A stretch of 64,000 bases of DNA from Diplonema papillatum (taxonomy: Eukaryota > Euglenozoa > Diplonemea > Diplonemida > Diplonemidae). Made by a program: the position numbers and the translations under genes. The notes beneath the pieces are model-generated. The model saw only the letters and a program-made list of their open reading frames with translations, did no database searches and was not told where the DNA came from. Within the stretch, counting starts at the first letter, position 1, and every line of letters starts with the position of its first letter. Of this stretch, positions 52,434 through 63,399 are shown one piece after another. Where the stretch lies: assembly GCA_030068145.1 (NCBI GenBank), contig JAPJBO010000920.1:1-64000 (forward strand). Reading direction: 5' to 3'.

Positions 52434-53200
52434 CTGGCTTTTAGAGGCCTCGGCGTGATTCAACTGTTGTTCTGCAAGGACTGGCTTTTAGAGGCCTTGG
52501 TGTCGATCAACTGTTCTGAAAGGACTGGCTTTTAGAGGCCTCGGTATGGATCAACTGTCCTGAAAGGACTGTCTTTTAGAGGCCTCGGTGTGGTTCAACT
52601 GTTGTTCTGCAAGGACTGGCGTTAAGAGGCCTTGGAGAAGATCAACTGTTCTGAAGGACTGTCTTTTAGAGGCCTCGGTGATTCAACTGTTGTTCTGCAA
52701 GGACTTAGTGTAGATCAACTGTTCTGAAAGGACTGGCTTTTAGAGGCCTCGGTGTGGTTCAACTGTTGTTCTGCAAGGACTGGCGTTAAGAGGCCTTGGA
52801 GAAGATCAACTGTTCTGAAGGACTGTCTTTTAGAGGCCTCGGTGATTCAACTGTTGTTCTGCAAGGACTTAGTGTAGATCAACTGTTCTGAAAGGACTGG
52901 CTTTTAGAGGCCTCGGTATGGATCAACTGTCCTGAAAGGACTGTCTTTTAGAGGCCTCGGTGTGGTTCAACTGTTGTTCTGCAAGGACTGGCGTTAAGAG
53001 GCCTTGGAGAAGATCAACTGTTCTGAAGGACTGTCTTTTAGAGGCCTCGGTGATTCAACTGTTGTTCTGCAAGGACTGGCTTTTAGAGGCCTTGGTGTAG
53101 ATCAACTGTTCTGAAAGGACTGGCTTTTAGAGGCCTCGGTGTGATTCAACTGTTGTTCTGCAAGGACTGGCTTTTAGAGGCTTTGGTGTAGATCAACTAG
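52434..53200. repeat. 44-50-bp satellite with higher-order structure
   Basis: Units centre on TTTTAGAGGCCT...GATCAACTGTTCTG or GATTCAACTGTTGTTCTG. A GGCGTTAAGAGGCC marker recurs at 52620, 52784 and 52992 (spacings 164 and 208 bp), showing multi-unit duplication blocks. Confidence 0.9.
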
Positions 53201-53589
53201 TACCCATTGCACCCGTCACTAGGGACCACCTGAAGGCAGATCCAGATGCAACATCCAGCGACGAAATGCTGTCACAGAGCAACTCATTGCAGACTGTGTT
53301 ACTCAAGGCCTTTCACCCGCCATTAAGGCCACCTGACAAAATGCTGTCGCCTACCCATTGCAGACTGTGTTGCTCAAGGCCTTCACCCGATATTAAGGAC
53401 CACCTGATGGCAGATTCAGATGCAGCATCCGGCGAAATGCCATCGCCGAGCTACCCGTTGCGAAGGACACGCAATGACGAGTCGAGTCAGACTCCGGACG
53501 TGCCGATCTCGAAACGCTCCGCACGTGCTCGAGAGAAAGCGCAAGCATACACATCGACGGACTACCAGCAGGTAGAGTTGACTATCGCC

Positions 53590-53735
53590 CCTTCCCCCTC
53601 TCCTCCTCTCGAAAGCGAAAGCATGTCTCCGGCGAGGCTCCATATGTGCAAATCATGCACTTCTTCCACATGCGGGGTGCTGTTGAAGGCGTTCAAGACC
53701 TTCGCGTGGTCAACCCCTGCAGGCATCGGCCGGCT
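53590..53735 (-). pseudogene. Partial duplicate of the CDF transporter exon
   Basis: Encodes AGVDHAKVLNAFNSTPHVEEVHDLHIWSL-type sequence (split here: AGVDHAKVLNAF, then HVEEVHDLHIWSL), matching part of the adjacent exon with several substitutions. It is too short to function and lacks the following exon part. Confidence 0.75.
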
Positions 53736-53757
53736 CCCACGGTGTTCATCGACGCGT

Positions 53758-54136
53758 TCAGTGCATGTCGGAAAAGCACCGGGCGGAGCAGCACTCGCCG
53801 TGGGGGTCGATTTGTATGGTGGTGTGCGTGATGGGCCGCGGCCTCAAGTCGTGGCAGATCTGCTGCGCCGCGAACAGGATCTGCTCGGAGTACTCGGTCT
53901 TCCCCGACAGGTGGACCGAAAGTGAAAGCATGTCCCGGGTGAGGCTCCATATGTGCAAGTCGTGCACTTCTTCCACGTGCGGGATGCTGCTGAAGGCGTT
54001 CAACACCTTCGCATAGTCGACACCTGCAGGCACACCTTCCATGAGCACCTCGAGGACCTCCTTCATAAGCTGCACCGTGGTGAACAGCGTGATGACACCG
54101 AAGAACACGGAGGCCAGCGGATCTGCCAGATTGTAC
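53758..54136 (-). CDS. C-terminal exon of a CDF/ZnT-type cation transporter
   Basis: After an acceptor (TTGCAG at 54137-54142) the exon encodes YNLADPLASVFFGVITLFTT, the last transmembrane helix of cation diffusion facilitators. The cytosolic domain follows: LMEGVPAGVDYAKV, the diagnostic HDLHIWSLT, a TTIQID strand and a Cys-containing tail (GECCSARCFSDMH) ending at a stop. Family members export Zn2+ or similar ions from the cytosol using a proton gradient. No N-terminal exons with helices 1-5 are visible upstream, so this may be an isolated or truncated gene unless distant exons exist. A partial copy lies 23 bp beyond its 3' end. Confidence 0.75.
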
Positions 54137-54555
54137 CTGCAAGATGTGTCTTTCGGTTCGCTTGAGGGGATCCGGGGGTTATTGAGCCGGTCCGTCCCTA
54201 TCTCTTGAAACTGCATCGAAGTGCCTGCCGCCAGTGAATCACGGTCCACCACGGTCTATCAGGTCCATCCCTAGTCCCGAGAGCTGCATCGAATTGCCCG
54301 GTGCTGTATTCTTCGGTCTATCACGGTCTATCAAGAGGGAATGGACCGGCTCAGCTATAGAGTTTTTGCGCTCCAGTTTGCAAGCTTGAACTTGACTCTC
54401 GGACTCTGCACCCTCCGGCCACATCAAGACTGTGACCGAAGATGTTGACTGAAGATTTTCCTGGCAAAAAAGCCACACACCACATCTCTTAGAGCAAGAA
54501 AGGGCCAAATGCATACGGGTTGTATATTTGGTGTATCTACCCCCCCCCCCCCCCC

Positions 54556-54930
54556 CCGTGCATAAGATGGATAGCCAAACCCCCTTGATTAAGATGGATA
54601 ACGGGCGAGAATGCCAATCCATCTTATACACGGGGGTGAGGTACCCCTGTGCAAAGTGACTACACTGTAGTCTACAATCCCCGTGTTTAAGATGGATACC
54701 CCCCTTGATTAAGATGGATACCGCCAAAACCCGAGTTTTTCATCCATCTTATGCACGGGGGGGGCTAGGTATCCATATTATCAAGGGGGGTATCCATCTT
54801 AAACACGGGGGCAATGTAGAATACAGTGTAGTCGCCTTACACGGGGGCACCTCACCCCGTGTTCAAGATGGATTGGCATTCTCGCCCGTTATCCATCTTA
54901 ATCAAGGGGGTTTGGCTATCCATCTTATGA
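54556..54930. repeat. Foldback with ~165-bp arms rich in AAGATGGAT
   Basis: The left arm (54556-54720) and right arm (54745-54930) are near-complementary; shared marker ACGGGCGAGAATGCCAATCC. AAGATGGAT or its complement occurs about ten times. A C17 run precedes the left arm. Confidence 0.8.
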
Positions 54931-57204
54931 TTCTGGGCTCGCAAGGCAAAGAACGCATACCAGCTGGACTTCGACGTGTGGGTGCCCGAGGACGATGAAT
55001 TGCCCCACCAGATGATTGCTGCGGCGAGAATGACACCAGCCGACTGTGCGTATTTTGGGGAAAGGTTGGCCAACGAAGTGGTGTCGTTTTTTTTTTTTTT
55101 TTTGGCGGACTAAACAGGGTATTAGTTTGAAGGCTTCCGGGATTTGCAGATTTAGACCGTTACTATGGGGTGGTTTTGGGCGGTGTTTCAGTGCCGTTTT
55201 CGCCGATGTACGGCGTCTTGGGGCAGAGCCGACACATCTCCACAACTTCGTTCGGCAAAAGAGGGGTCTTCATGGGTCCTTCATGGGTCAATTATGGTCA
55301 CCCCGTCAGTAATTTCTGCGGGCGTTTTTTCAACCTACACCAGCCTGGATCAAGCTTTTCGGGGTTTTCCGAATGCTTCTGGGTTCCCTGTGGGGGGACG
55401 CGCTCCAAAAACAGTCAAAATCGTAAACAGACAGTCTCGTCAGGCAGCTGAAGGGGCTGAAGGGGGGCGACCTGGGGACCTATTTTCCTATGATTCTTAT
55501 GATAATAGGTCCACGGTTTTGGTGTGCACCGCCGTGCTTACAACAACATTTTTAGCGTTATTTTTAGCAACATCGCGCCGAAGGCGCGGCGGAAAATTTG
55601 GGCAAAAATAACTCCGCCCCCCCTTTATCATGTGGGCAACTCTTAGCTCGTGTGTGATACTCAACTGTCAAACAGGACCTTGGCCCGGTAATGAAGCACA
55701 GTGGCTGCCGACCCGCAGCTGAACGCAATTGAACGGCAGCGGCTGGGTCTCAGCAGCGGAGGCTCAGCAGCCTTCCAGCACCTTCAGCACACTGCTAAAC
55801 ACCACACCCCCCGCCTATATTTACTTTGAACACCGTTTTTTGAACTTTTTTTTTTTTTTTTCCCGGCCAGGTCCAGGGCTCTCGCGCTCCACCCCTAGAG
55901 GCCCAAAAAGGGGGTGATTTCGGGTCCCCCACAATCTCTACCAACGCTGCAGAGACCCGTATGAAGAAGCAAAAAAAGAAGAATACCGGAAAGAGAAGGC
56001 CATTGGGGCGTGGTGCGCTTGAAAGGACACCTTGAAAGCCCCCCTAGTTTGTATCACACAATGCCCCCTTGAATGCAGCCAAGTCGCAGAAGTCCACCTG
56101 GCGGTTTTGCAACGACTTGAACTTCTGAAGGACGCGTGTGGACTGGTCTGCGGTCAATGTCTCCTGCCCACAAGTGCACATCATGAGGATTGCTGATAGG
56201 CTCTTGTCGCCAGGGCCTGCAGCAGGATGTCGTCGGTCTTCCAGCTCGTATAGTCATACGACACCGTGACCGTGTGCTTCTTCTTCTTGTAAGCGACTTT
56301 GTACGACTCAGGTGCTCGACGCTTCACCGTTTTTTGTGTGAACAGAGGAGCTATTTGAGACATGGTTAGTGCCTTTTCTTGCGGTGTACTCCTCTTCCTT
56401 TCTTCGTCCCTGGAGGTATGGATATGGATTCCTTGTCACTTACCTACTGGCCGTGGGCACCTCTTCGACACAGCCCTACCCGACAGCGCCTGACAGCCCC
56501 CCCCCCCCTGGACAGCCACACCCCCCAGCCCTGGATCAACACGTGTACGCTACACGGTGTAGTACACCCCCCAGCCCTACCCCGGACCATTTTTTTTTTT
56601 CGGGGGGGGGGGTGATTTTTTAAAAAATCACCCCCCCATTTTTTTTGGGTTTTTTTTTTGGGGTGATTTTAGGGCTAAATCACCCCCCCGCGAGAGCCCT
56701 GGCCAGGTCCGGTTTGCAGATTTAGACCGTCGGTCTAAATCTGCAACAGAAACTAATCCCCTGGGACTAAATTCTTTTAGAAGGTCGGCATTTTCAATTT
56801 ACAAAAACTTCGTAGTGACAATGCATTTGTGAACACGAAAGAGAACACTGGCAACGCGTTTGGGAGAAGATTGGCTGAACGATCATATTCACTCACTAAC
56901 AGGCTAATCCTCCACCGGCACGCCTATTATTTTCTGAGAGATAAAGTTCGCTTGAGATTTGGGGATTTTGAAGTGCAGTCAAATGGGTTCTAGCGGTTTT
57001 GCTGAAAGTTCAAGTGAAACTCCGGAGTTTTTAAAGTCTCCGGTTGACTGTTGGCAACATGGAGTGATATCGTTTGTTGTGTGTGCACCTTTGTTGATCA
57101 TTGGTGGTGTCGGCCAATATCCACGTACCTTATTGACGGTAGGCCCTGGTGCCGTAGTGACTGTGTGCTGCTCACGGTTTGTGCAAGCAGCGTATCCTGT
57201 AACT
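54931..57204. other. No gene recognised; small inverted motifs only
   Basis: TTTGCAGATTTAGACCGT occurs near 55142 and 56713, the latter as a palindrome with GGTCTAAATCTGCAA. CGCGAGAGCCCTGG near 56690 is inverted relative to CCAGGGCTCTCGCG near 55871, suggesting a 0.8-kb inverted-end segment. Homopolymer T, A and C tracts are frequent. Confidence 0.4.
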
Positions 57205-57607
57205 ATATCACCCATTCCACGAAAAAGTGTCACAGATTTCGGCTTTTTTCGGATTTCTGCCGAAAATTTCCATCTGCAGGTCCGAAAATGGTCGGTTTCG
57301 AGATTTTGAGGACACGTTTGAATCCGTTGAGGACAGGGCTTTCCGAATATTTGGTCGGATAAAATTTTTGACCGACCCCCCCCCCGGAAATGGAGGTCGG
57401 CACCCGAAAAAATGGGGTCCTGGAGATCGGTTTTTTTTCTCTCTGCATCCAGGAGGGGGTCAGATTTTGATCGCTGGGCTAGCTGGCAGCTTGCCCATAA
57501 TCGCGCATCCCAGAACTACTCGAAAACCAAAAGATTTCCCAAAAAGACCTCGAAAATAATTTCCAGACGGCTGCTTTTCACACCGAAAAATCGCAAAAAA
57601 AAAAAAT

Positions 57608-57676
57608 CGGACCGGGGGAATCGAACCACGGCCTACAGGGGCCCAGGAGGGTGCGGTAACCGTTAGGCTATGTTGC
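57608..57676 (-). other. tRNA-derived SINE head, leftward
   Basis: The minus strand shows TAGCCTAACGGTTACCGC (A-box region) and GGTTCGATTCCCCC (B box) in tRNA-like spacing, followed by an A/T-rich body running to the left terminal repeat. Confidence 0.65.
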
Positions 57677-57881
57677 CAAACCTCGGGCCAAAATTCGCTT
57701 TTAGCGCCTGCTCAGTTGGAATTCTTATCGGAAAGTGCGAGATCGTCATTTACTCGTTTCCAGTGTCCCAGGACGGTATTTCTGCTCTCTCAGAGCTTAT
57801 TTCGCCCGGTTTGCGAAGAACTCAAAATGAGTCCAAGAATTCTCACTCGGTAGTGAACAAAAAAAAATTCCGCCGTTTTTT

Positions 57882-57955
57882 TAGCCCATGGTCCAGAGGT
57901 TACCACACCCACACAGGGGTTTGAGGGTCGGTGGTTCGATTCCCGCCGGAAATCG
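57882..57955 (+). other. tRNA-derived SINE head, rightward
   Basis: Plus strand GGTCCAGAGGTTACCA and GGTTCGATTCCCGCC in tRNA-like spacing. The body runs to the right terminal repeat. Same as 31914-31985. Confidence 0.65.
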
Positions 57956-58170
57956 TTTTTTTGGGTTTTTGAAACAGCCCCAAAACCGACCTTTTGTCCA
58001 TCTGCACGCCAGATTTTGGTCGCCACGCGAGCTGATTGCTTGCCCATAATCGCCAGGGATAGCTCTTTCCATCCCAAAAAAAAATTCCCAAAAATTCCAA
58101 AATTTTGACCCAAAACGGGCTGCTTTTCAGACGGAAAATCTGTGACACTTTTTCGTGGAATGGGTGATAT

Positions 58171-60210
58171 CGTATTGCAATACGGGTGGAGTGCTACAAT
58201 TAATTGTGCAGCAGGAAAGTGCAGAAGATTAGACTGTTCGTTACTCGCCACAGGAAGGGCTCTCTGGGCACACTCGGTATCCGTGGAGGGGACCTAAGTG
58301 TAACCTGTATCCGCATCTGTGTTGCTGCATGTCGTCATGGTTGAAAGGTTATAAGTCAAGCCGTTTCTATGTTGGTTAGGAAGAGGTAATTTATTCGCGT
58401 CGCGTCTGTCGTCTGGCGTGATTGTTTACGGGTACCCACTCTTCAATGCTTCTTTTTGCACATGGTTCGTGGTGCCGTAAACCCACAAATTGGGGCTTCC
58501 CCGTAGATCGTCTGGCGCTATGGCAAAAGGGGTATATCTGCCTGTTAGGAGTGACTTTCGGCCTCCTGCGGGATGTAGTAGCGCTTCTTTTTGCAATGGG
58601 AATACGGGGCAGAGTTGTTGTTTCCTTGGCGTACATTTTCATTCCCAGTATTGGCTAGCCAAGTTCTGGAATATTTACAATTTTGGTGGTTTGTTTCCCG
58701 GTTCAAAGTCGGTCAGTGGCCAGTTTATCTCCTTCAGAATAATAATTGCCTGCTGTTGACGAGCGAATCTGAGTTACCATTTGTCCACCTGAGGAAAGCT
58801 CGGTTGAGGCCGGGCAAAGTGAGCCGTTCATCTTCCTTCTGGGGCTGGTTGCCCGGGCACGCACTGTACAAACTGCTCTCTTTGGTAGCACTTGCTGTCG
58901 TGAGGCAGAAAAAGATAAGCCAAAAACGGAGCAAGGTCGAGAATAGCGGTCTTCTACCTGTTCGTGTAGGGTACTGAAGAAATGGGTGCTTCGTGGCGAG
59001 AACTTTGACAGAGGGTGGCCATGCGGACACTGCCACTGCCCAAACAAGGGAGTCCAGCAGGGCTGACTTCCGCAACACCGCAAGCCCTGACCCACCTCCA
59101 CAATCAAAAAAGGAAGCGAGAAACAAAAAATGGAAGAAGCGCATCGAACCTATATGCCTAAATATATTCACCACACAGTTTGGCACAAAAATGTGGTCAA
59201 AGCAGACGGATGAGGTTGATTGGCTGGTTGAAAAGCTGGAGCACTGCCCAGAACTGAAGCTGGGGAGCACCCGAGCATGCCACCATTCCAAGAGTTGAAC
59301 AGCTGAAGGATGGATCTCCAAGTGGTCGTTTGCAGCAAGACAACCGATGGGAGGGCTGCAAAGCACACTGGATGGACAGCGGGTCTGCAAAGTTTCAGAG
59401 TGACTCGTACTGTTTAGCCACTATTTAGCCACTATTTAACCACTATTCAACTACCATTCAACCAGTGGCATGTAGAGTGAGCCTCATGAGGTCTCACTCT
59501 AAGTGATGCAACCGCATTTTTCTTGGTTGTCGCTAAAACTGAACTGGGGGGTAATCTTCCGTTTTTCTAATTCTAAGTGACGCTGAAACCGCACTTTTCA
59601 GTCACAGTGGACAAAAGTGCATGGGTGTCACTAGTGAGGCTCACTCTAAGTGACCAGTGACTGTCTAATGGGCTCAGAAGGACTAAACACACACTGTGCT
59701 CGCAGCAGCTCTCGCATTGCTGATGCAGTAGCGGTGGTGAACCTTGACGAATCAGTGATGATGGACCTGGACACGCTCTCGTCGTCTTGTCCTTCACCTG
59801 CATCAAAGAGAAAACGGGGAAGGGACCTGTCCAGCGAGCGCTCTTAGCCGGACCTAAAACTTAAAAGTCGTTGCGGCTGGGGGCATCCCTTAAAACTTTT
59901 AAAAAACAACACTCGTACTATTTACCTAAATAGTACGACGGCCTAAATAGGACGAGGGGGGCAGCGCTCTTGTTAAGGATCAGCCACTTTGGCCGGATGG
60001 CCGGATAAACCAGACCCCCTCCCCCCCCCCTCTACAGTGCAGTTGCCTTGGAGGCTGGGTGGTCAAATTCTCTAAGGTGAAATGGTCAAAATTCCCTGCC
60101 AAAAGTGGGCCCACAAAAAATTTCCAAAGTGTGGTATTTGGGGTATTTGGGCAGTGCTCCCACTAAGGGAAAAACCGGAGGAATTCCTCAAAAAAAAAAG
60201 GTGCTGAAAA
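58171..60210. other. No gene recognised
   Basis: Short repeats TTTAGCCACTA/CTATTCAACTACC (59400-59460) and AGGCTCACTCTAAGTGA-like segments (59470-59650) are present. ORFs up to about 218 codons show no domain or codon support. A small ORF near 59650-59847 ends in a basic SKRKRGR stretch but is otherwise unsupported. Confidence 0.35.
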
Positions 60211-60213
60211 ATG

Positions 60214-60270
60214 CCCCGGAGGAATTCCTCCGGAGGAATTCCTCCGGGGGGACCTGAGGAATTCCTCCGG
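60214..60270. repeat. Palindromic CCGGAGGAATTCCTCC repeats
   Basis: Three copies of GGAATTCC-centred palindrome, each with CCGGAGG/CCTCCGG arms. Confidence 0.75.
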
Positions 60271-60279
60271 CCTGGTACC

Positions 60280-61150
60280 TGGCGTAGGAGTGAACCCGTG
60301 TGGGTGTAGCTCGCGACTAGTACTGGTCATGAAGTCTTTGCCGAATCTTTCTGTGTGACTTTGGCACCTGCGGCATGGACTGCTTCAAAAAACCGCGCCT
60401 GGGGCACAAGATGTGGCTGATGGTGCGAGCATGTTGTCACATTTGGCGTCAAAACTGACTGAGTCCACCACAAAACTGTGAAGAGGGAAGGACAGTGTCT
60501 ATCCTCATGCTTATCAGGAGTCTTTGTGCTCTCAAATACTCTTTGGGCAGACCGCTGTGTGTGACACCATGCCAGTTTTCGGGATCTTCGTACTGCCCCT
60601 GACAAGGCCTCCAATTTTTTTCCGCGCCTGCGGCGCAGGTATTCTTGACTATGTAGGACTATCTCATCTCGTTTCGTCCAAGTGTCCACTGGCAAAGGAT
60701 TCATATCAAATTTATAAGGAGTGCAGTGATATCCCGGCATGAGATCTCGCTTGTGGGGATTTCCAATGCTCAGCACCTTCGGCTGACACTGCCTACCAGC
60801 CTACCATGCAGGGTCACTACCCAGCTTGTGCACTGCACGAACAGCATGAAATTGCTGGTGTTTGCTTCCTCTGGCATGTTGGGGGGTTGGCGGTGGGATC
60901 CAATCTCAGAAGCTGGAGTCAAAGCTACAGTGAAAAAAGCGGGTGTGGTGCGGATTCACGCGCATTTTGGTTGTGGTGGAGCAACCCATCTCTAGCTCCA
61001 GCTCACCCTGGGAGCACTGACAGACACTGCTAAAAAAAGCGCGACACTGCGACAGCGCCAAAAAAAAAAAAAACTTTTCCTGATTTAGGCTTCCTCCGGC
61101 ATTTCGGAGGTAAGCGGGAGCACTGTATTTGGGGCAAAAATAGCTATTTT
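60280..61150. other. No gene recognised
   Basis: Short ORFs only. A GAAAAAGCGCG/GCGCTTTTTT-like inverted motif near 61035 is weak. Confidence 0.3.
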
Positions 61151-61152
61151 TT

Positions 61153-61280
61153 ACCGGTAAATAAGGGGCCTTTTTGTCCCGAGGGCAAGTTTTTTTCACG
61201 AGACGAGCCCGAGGGCGAAGCCCGAGGGCGAGTCGAGTGAAAAAAACTTGCCCGAGGGACAAAAAGGCCCCTTGACCGGT
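61153..61280. repeat. Foldback centred on GAGGGCGAAGCCCGAGGG
   Basis: Arms share ACCGGT, GGGGCCTTTTTGTCCC and GGGCAAGTTTTTTTCAC. Overall design (long GC-containing arms, GAGGG-rich centre) resembles the 48.6 kb foldback. Confidence 0.75.
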
Positions 61281-61296
61281 ACAACGTAATTTTTTT

Positions 61297-61714
61297 ACCG
61301 GCTGGATTTTTTTTGCCTGCCGCTGAACAGCTGCAATGAGGCCCAGGAGCAAAAGGAAACGGAATGAGCATTCCTCACCACAAGACAACATGCTAAAAGG
61401 GTTGTGCTAAGAAAGGGCGGTGTTCATGAACACCTCGCTTCTCAGTCTCACTCTGCCTTTGCTTTTTTGGTCGTGTAGTTGCGGCACTTCACCTTCAGGC
61501 GTGCAGCTTTCGGGACTGGAGTCGCTGACTCCTTCTTTCTTCACCTTCGGCATTTTGTGGTCTTGTTTCCTTTAATCCTGTAGGTGTTGCTATGAAAATG
61601 TCTCCAGGGACAAAAAAAAACTTTTTGTCCCTGGAGGGACAAAAAGCTCCCTTATTGTCCCTGGGCCTCATTGTAGCTGTTCAGCGGCAGGGACAAAAAA
61701 AATCCAGCCGGTAA
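61297..61714. repeat. Inverted repeat with ~45-bp arms (TACCGGCTGG...GCCGCTGAACAGCT)
   Basis: Left arm 61297-61342, right arm 61663-61714. A smaller hairpin of CTCCAGGGACAAAAA type lies at about 61601-61640. It adjoins the previous foldback, so both may be parts of one degenerate element. Confidence 0.65.
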
Positions 61715-61744
61715 AAAAAAAAAAAAATTCTGACCGCCAGGGGT

Positions 61745-62790
61745 TATTCTAACCCCCGAAATTCTGAAAAATCCCGGTTAAAAAATCTTTGATATGGCCA
61801 GAAAAATTTTTTTCCAACGCTGCGCGTAGGAAAGCATGGATTGCTGAAGCAAGCAGTGTCCCACACAGTAGTGTCATACATTAGCACAGTGTCGACCACA
61901 GTGCTACCACTAAAACCAAATGCGGTGAGTGACATCTCTTTTAGTTTCAAAATCAGGCCTGTGAGCTTCAGGATAGCAAACGATCCTCCGGTGGCTGATT
62001 ACTGGGTGTGATGGAAAACTCAATCTGGCTGCTGCTTCTCCACTTTGTTGTAGTCTTCACTTGTCAGTCCCAGTGGGCACTACGGCATGATGGCCTCAAC
62101 GCCTTTCAACGAATCGAGGCAGGGCGAAGCTGCTCACGACAGGCGCCCCCCAACACGCTATTTAAAAAGACACAAGGTTTTGACCCTGCATGATAGATAT
62201 TTCTGGACCACATCGCTGGCAAGCTGTGTACACACAAAACAGCAACTACGTCTCCAGGATCTGAGCCTGTAGCCTGGGTCCCTTGCCAAAAAGTTTTCAC
62301 CAGAAATCCCCATGGTTAAAAAATCTTTTTTCACCGGCCTGTTTTCAGAATTTTTTTTTTTTTGGTGAAAAAAAATTTTTTTAACCATACAGGATAATCC
62401 CTGCTGACCGCCCACCAGGGGTTTTCCTGGCCCCCGAGAATATGGATTTCTGCCGGGGAAAAAGTAAAATGATGCTGCAAATTTTTTTTTAGTAGTACAT
62501 CTGTACGAAACTTTTGCCGTATCATTTTCATCACCTTTGGTCAGTTGATGCTGATCGTCCGTTGCTTCGTTTATCAGTGCAAGCCCCAACTCCGGAAATG
62601 TTCTTTCGGTTTTTGGTTGCTGTGGCGACGCTGCACCCGCCTTACCAGCCTCCAGTTTCCGCCCTTTAGCAGCACAAGTACAGCAGCAGCACGACGGTGT
62701 AGCCTGGTCCGAAGATGTTCTTAACAAGATGCCTGGGGGGGGCTTTAACGAGTACGACAAGAACGTTGACAACGCGCACCACACTCGTTA
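61745..62790. other. No gene recognised
   Basis: Inverted AT-rich motifs (AAAAAATTTTTTT) near 62340-62380 and ORFs without domains. Confidence 0.3.
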
Positions 62791-62889
62791 ACGAGTACGA
62801 GAACAACGTGGGTACCGCGCACCACATAGGCCACGGGTGACCGTGGTGACGATATCCCTGCTTTCCGCAAGCAGGCTAACGACACAGTT

Positions 62890-63395
62890 TCCGGACCGGA
62901 AGGGCCAGCAAAAGCATTGACCTGGCAAGAGGGGCCTTGTGCCGCTTCGAAGGCGAAGCCCAGCCACCAGTGAACGCACGGCATGGAAAGCCGCCACGTT
63001 GGTTCCAAACTCTTGGTTCCAAATTCTTGCGGATTTCTCTCACGTGTCAACGAGTGAGATCCGCTGTGCGTCCCGCTTGCCAGCCTGCCAGGTCAAACTC
63101 CTCGAGGCGACCCCCCCCCCCCCCCCCGGGCCGCGCCCCTTTACAAAAATTGCACTCTAAAAAGCGAGGATGCACGCGCGTGGGGGAGACGGGAACGTGG
63201 GTGCCAGCCGGGAAGCAGTCGAGAGGGTGAACCTCCCGTTTCTCGTGGACGCCAACCCCTGTCCTCCCGCCGAATAAAGCTAACGTGCGTGGGCCAGCAA
63301 CGACATTGACCGGCCAAGAGGGTCTTTGTGCCGCTTCGAAGGCGAAGCCCGGCTCCAGTGGACGCGCACGGACGCTTTCTCGGGGTATCTTTGAC
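62890..63395 (+). repeat. Two diverged copies of a CTTCGAAGGCGAAGCC-bearing segment
   Basis: GGGCCAGCAA...CATTGACC, CTTGTGCCGCTTCGAAGG and CGAAGCCC recur at about 62902-62990 and 63291-63375. Two 14-bp satellite units (TTGGTTCCAAAT) lie between. Confidence 0.6.
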
Positions 63396-63399
63396 TCGA

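Larger units (their letters stand above)
57205..58170. mobile_element. Intact SINE-pair element with 31-bp inverted ends and ATAT duplication
   Basis: The core CACCCATTCCACG...CACAGATTT is inverted exactly at the two ends and ATAT lies outside both. Inside, two tRNA-like heads point outward, one on each strand, separated by a 200-bp spacer. The block order matches the split copy at 26997-32200. No protein is encoded. Confidence 0.75.

Noticed and set aside
58734..59390. 218-codon minus-strand ORF
   Set aside because: No recognisable domain, overlaps other frames of similar length, and composition is unlike the supported genes.
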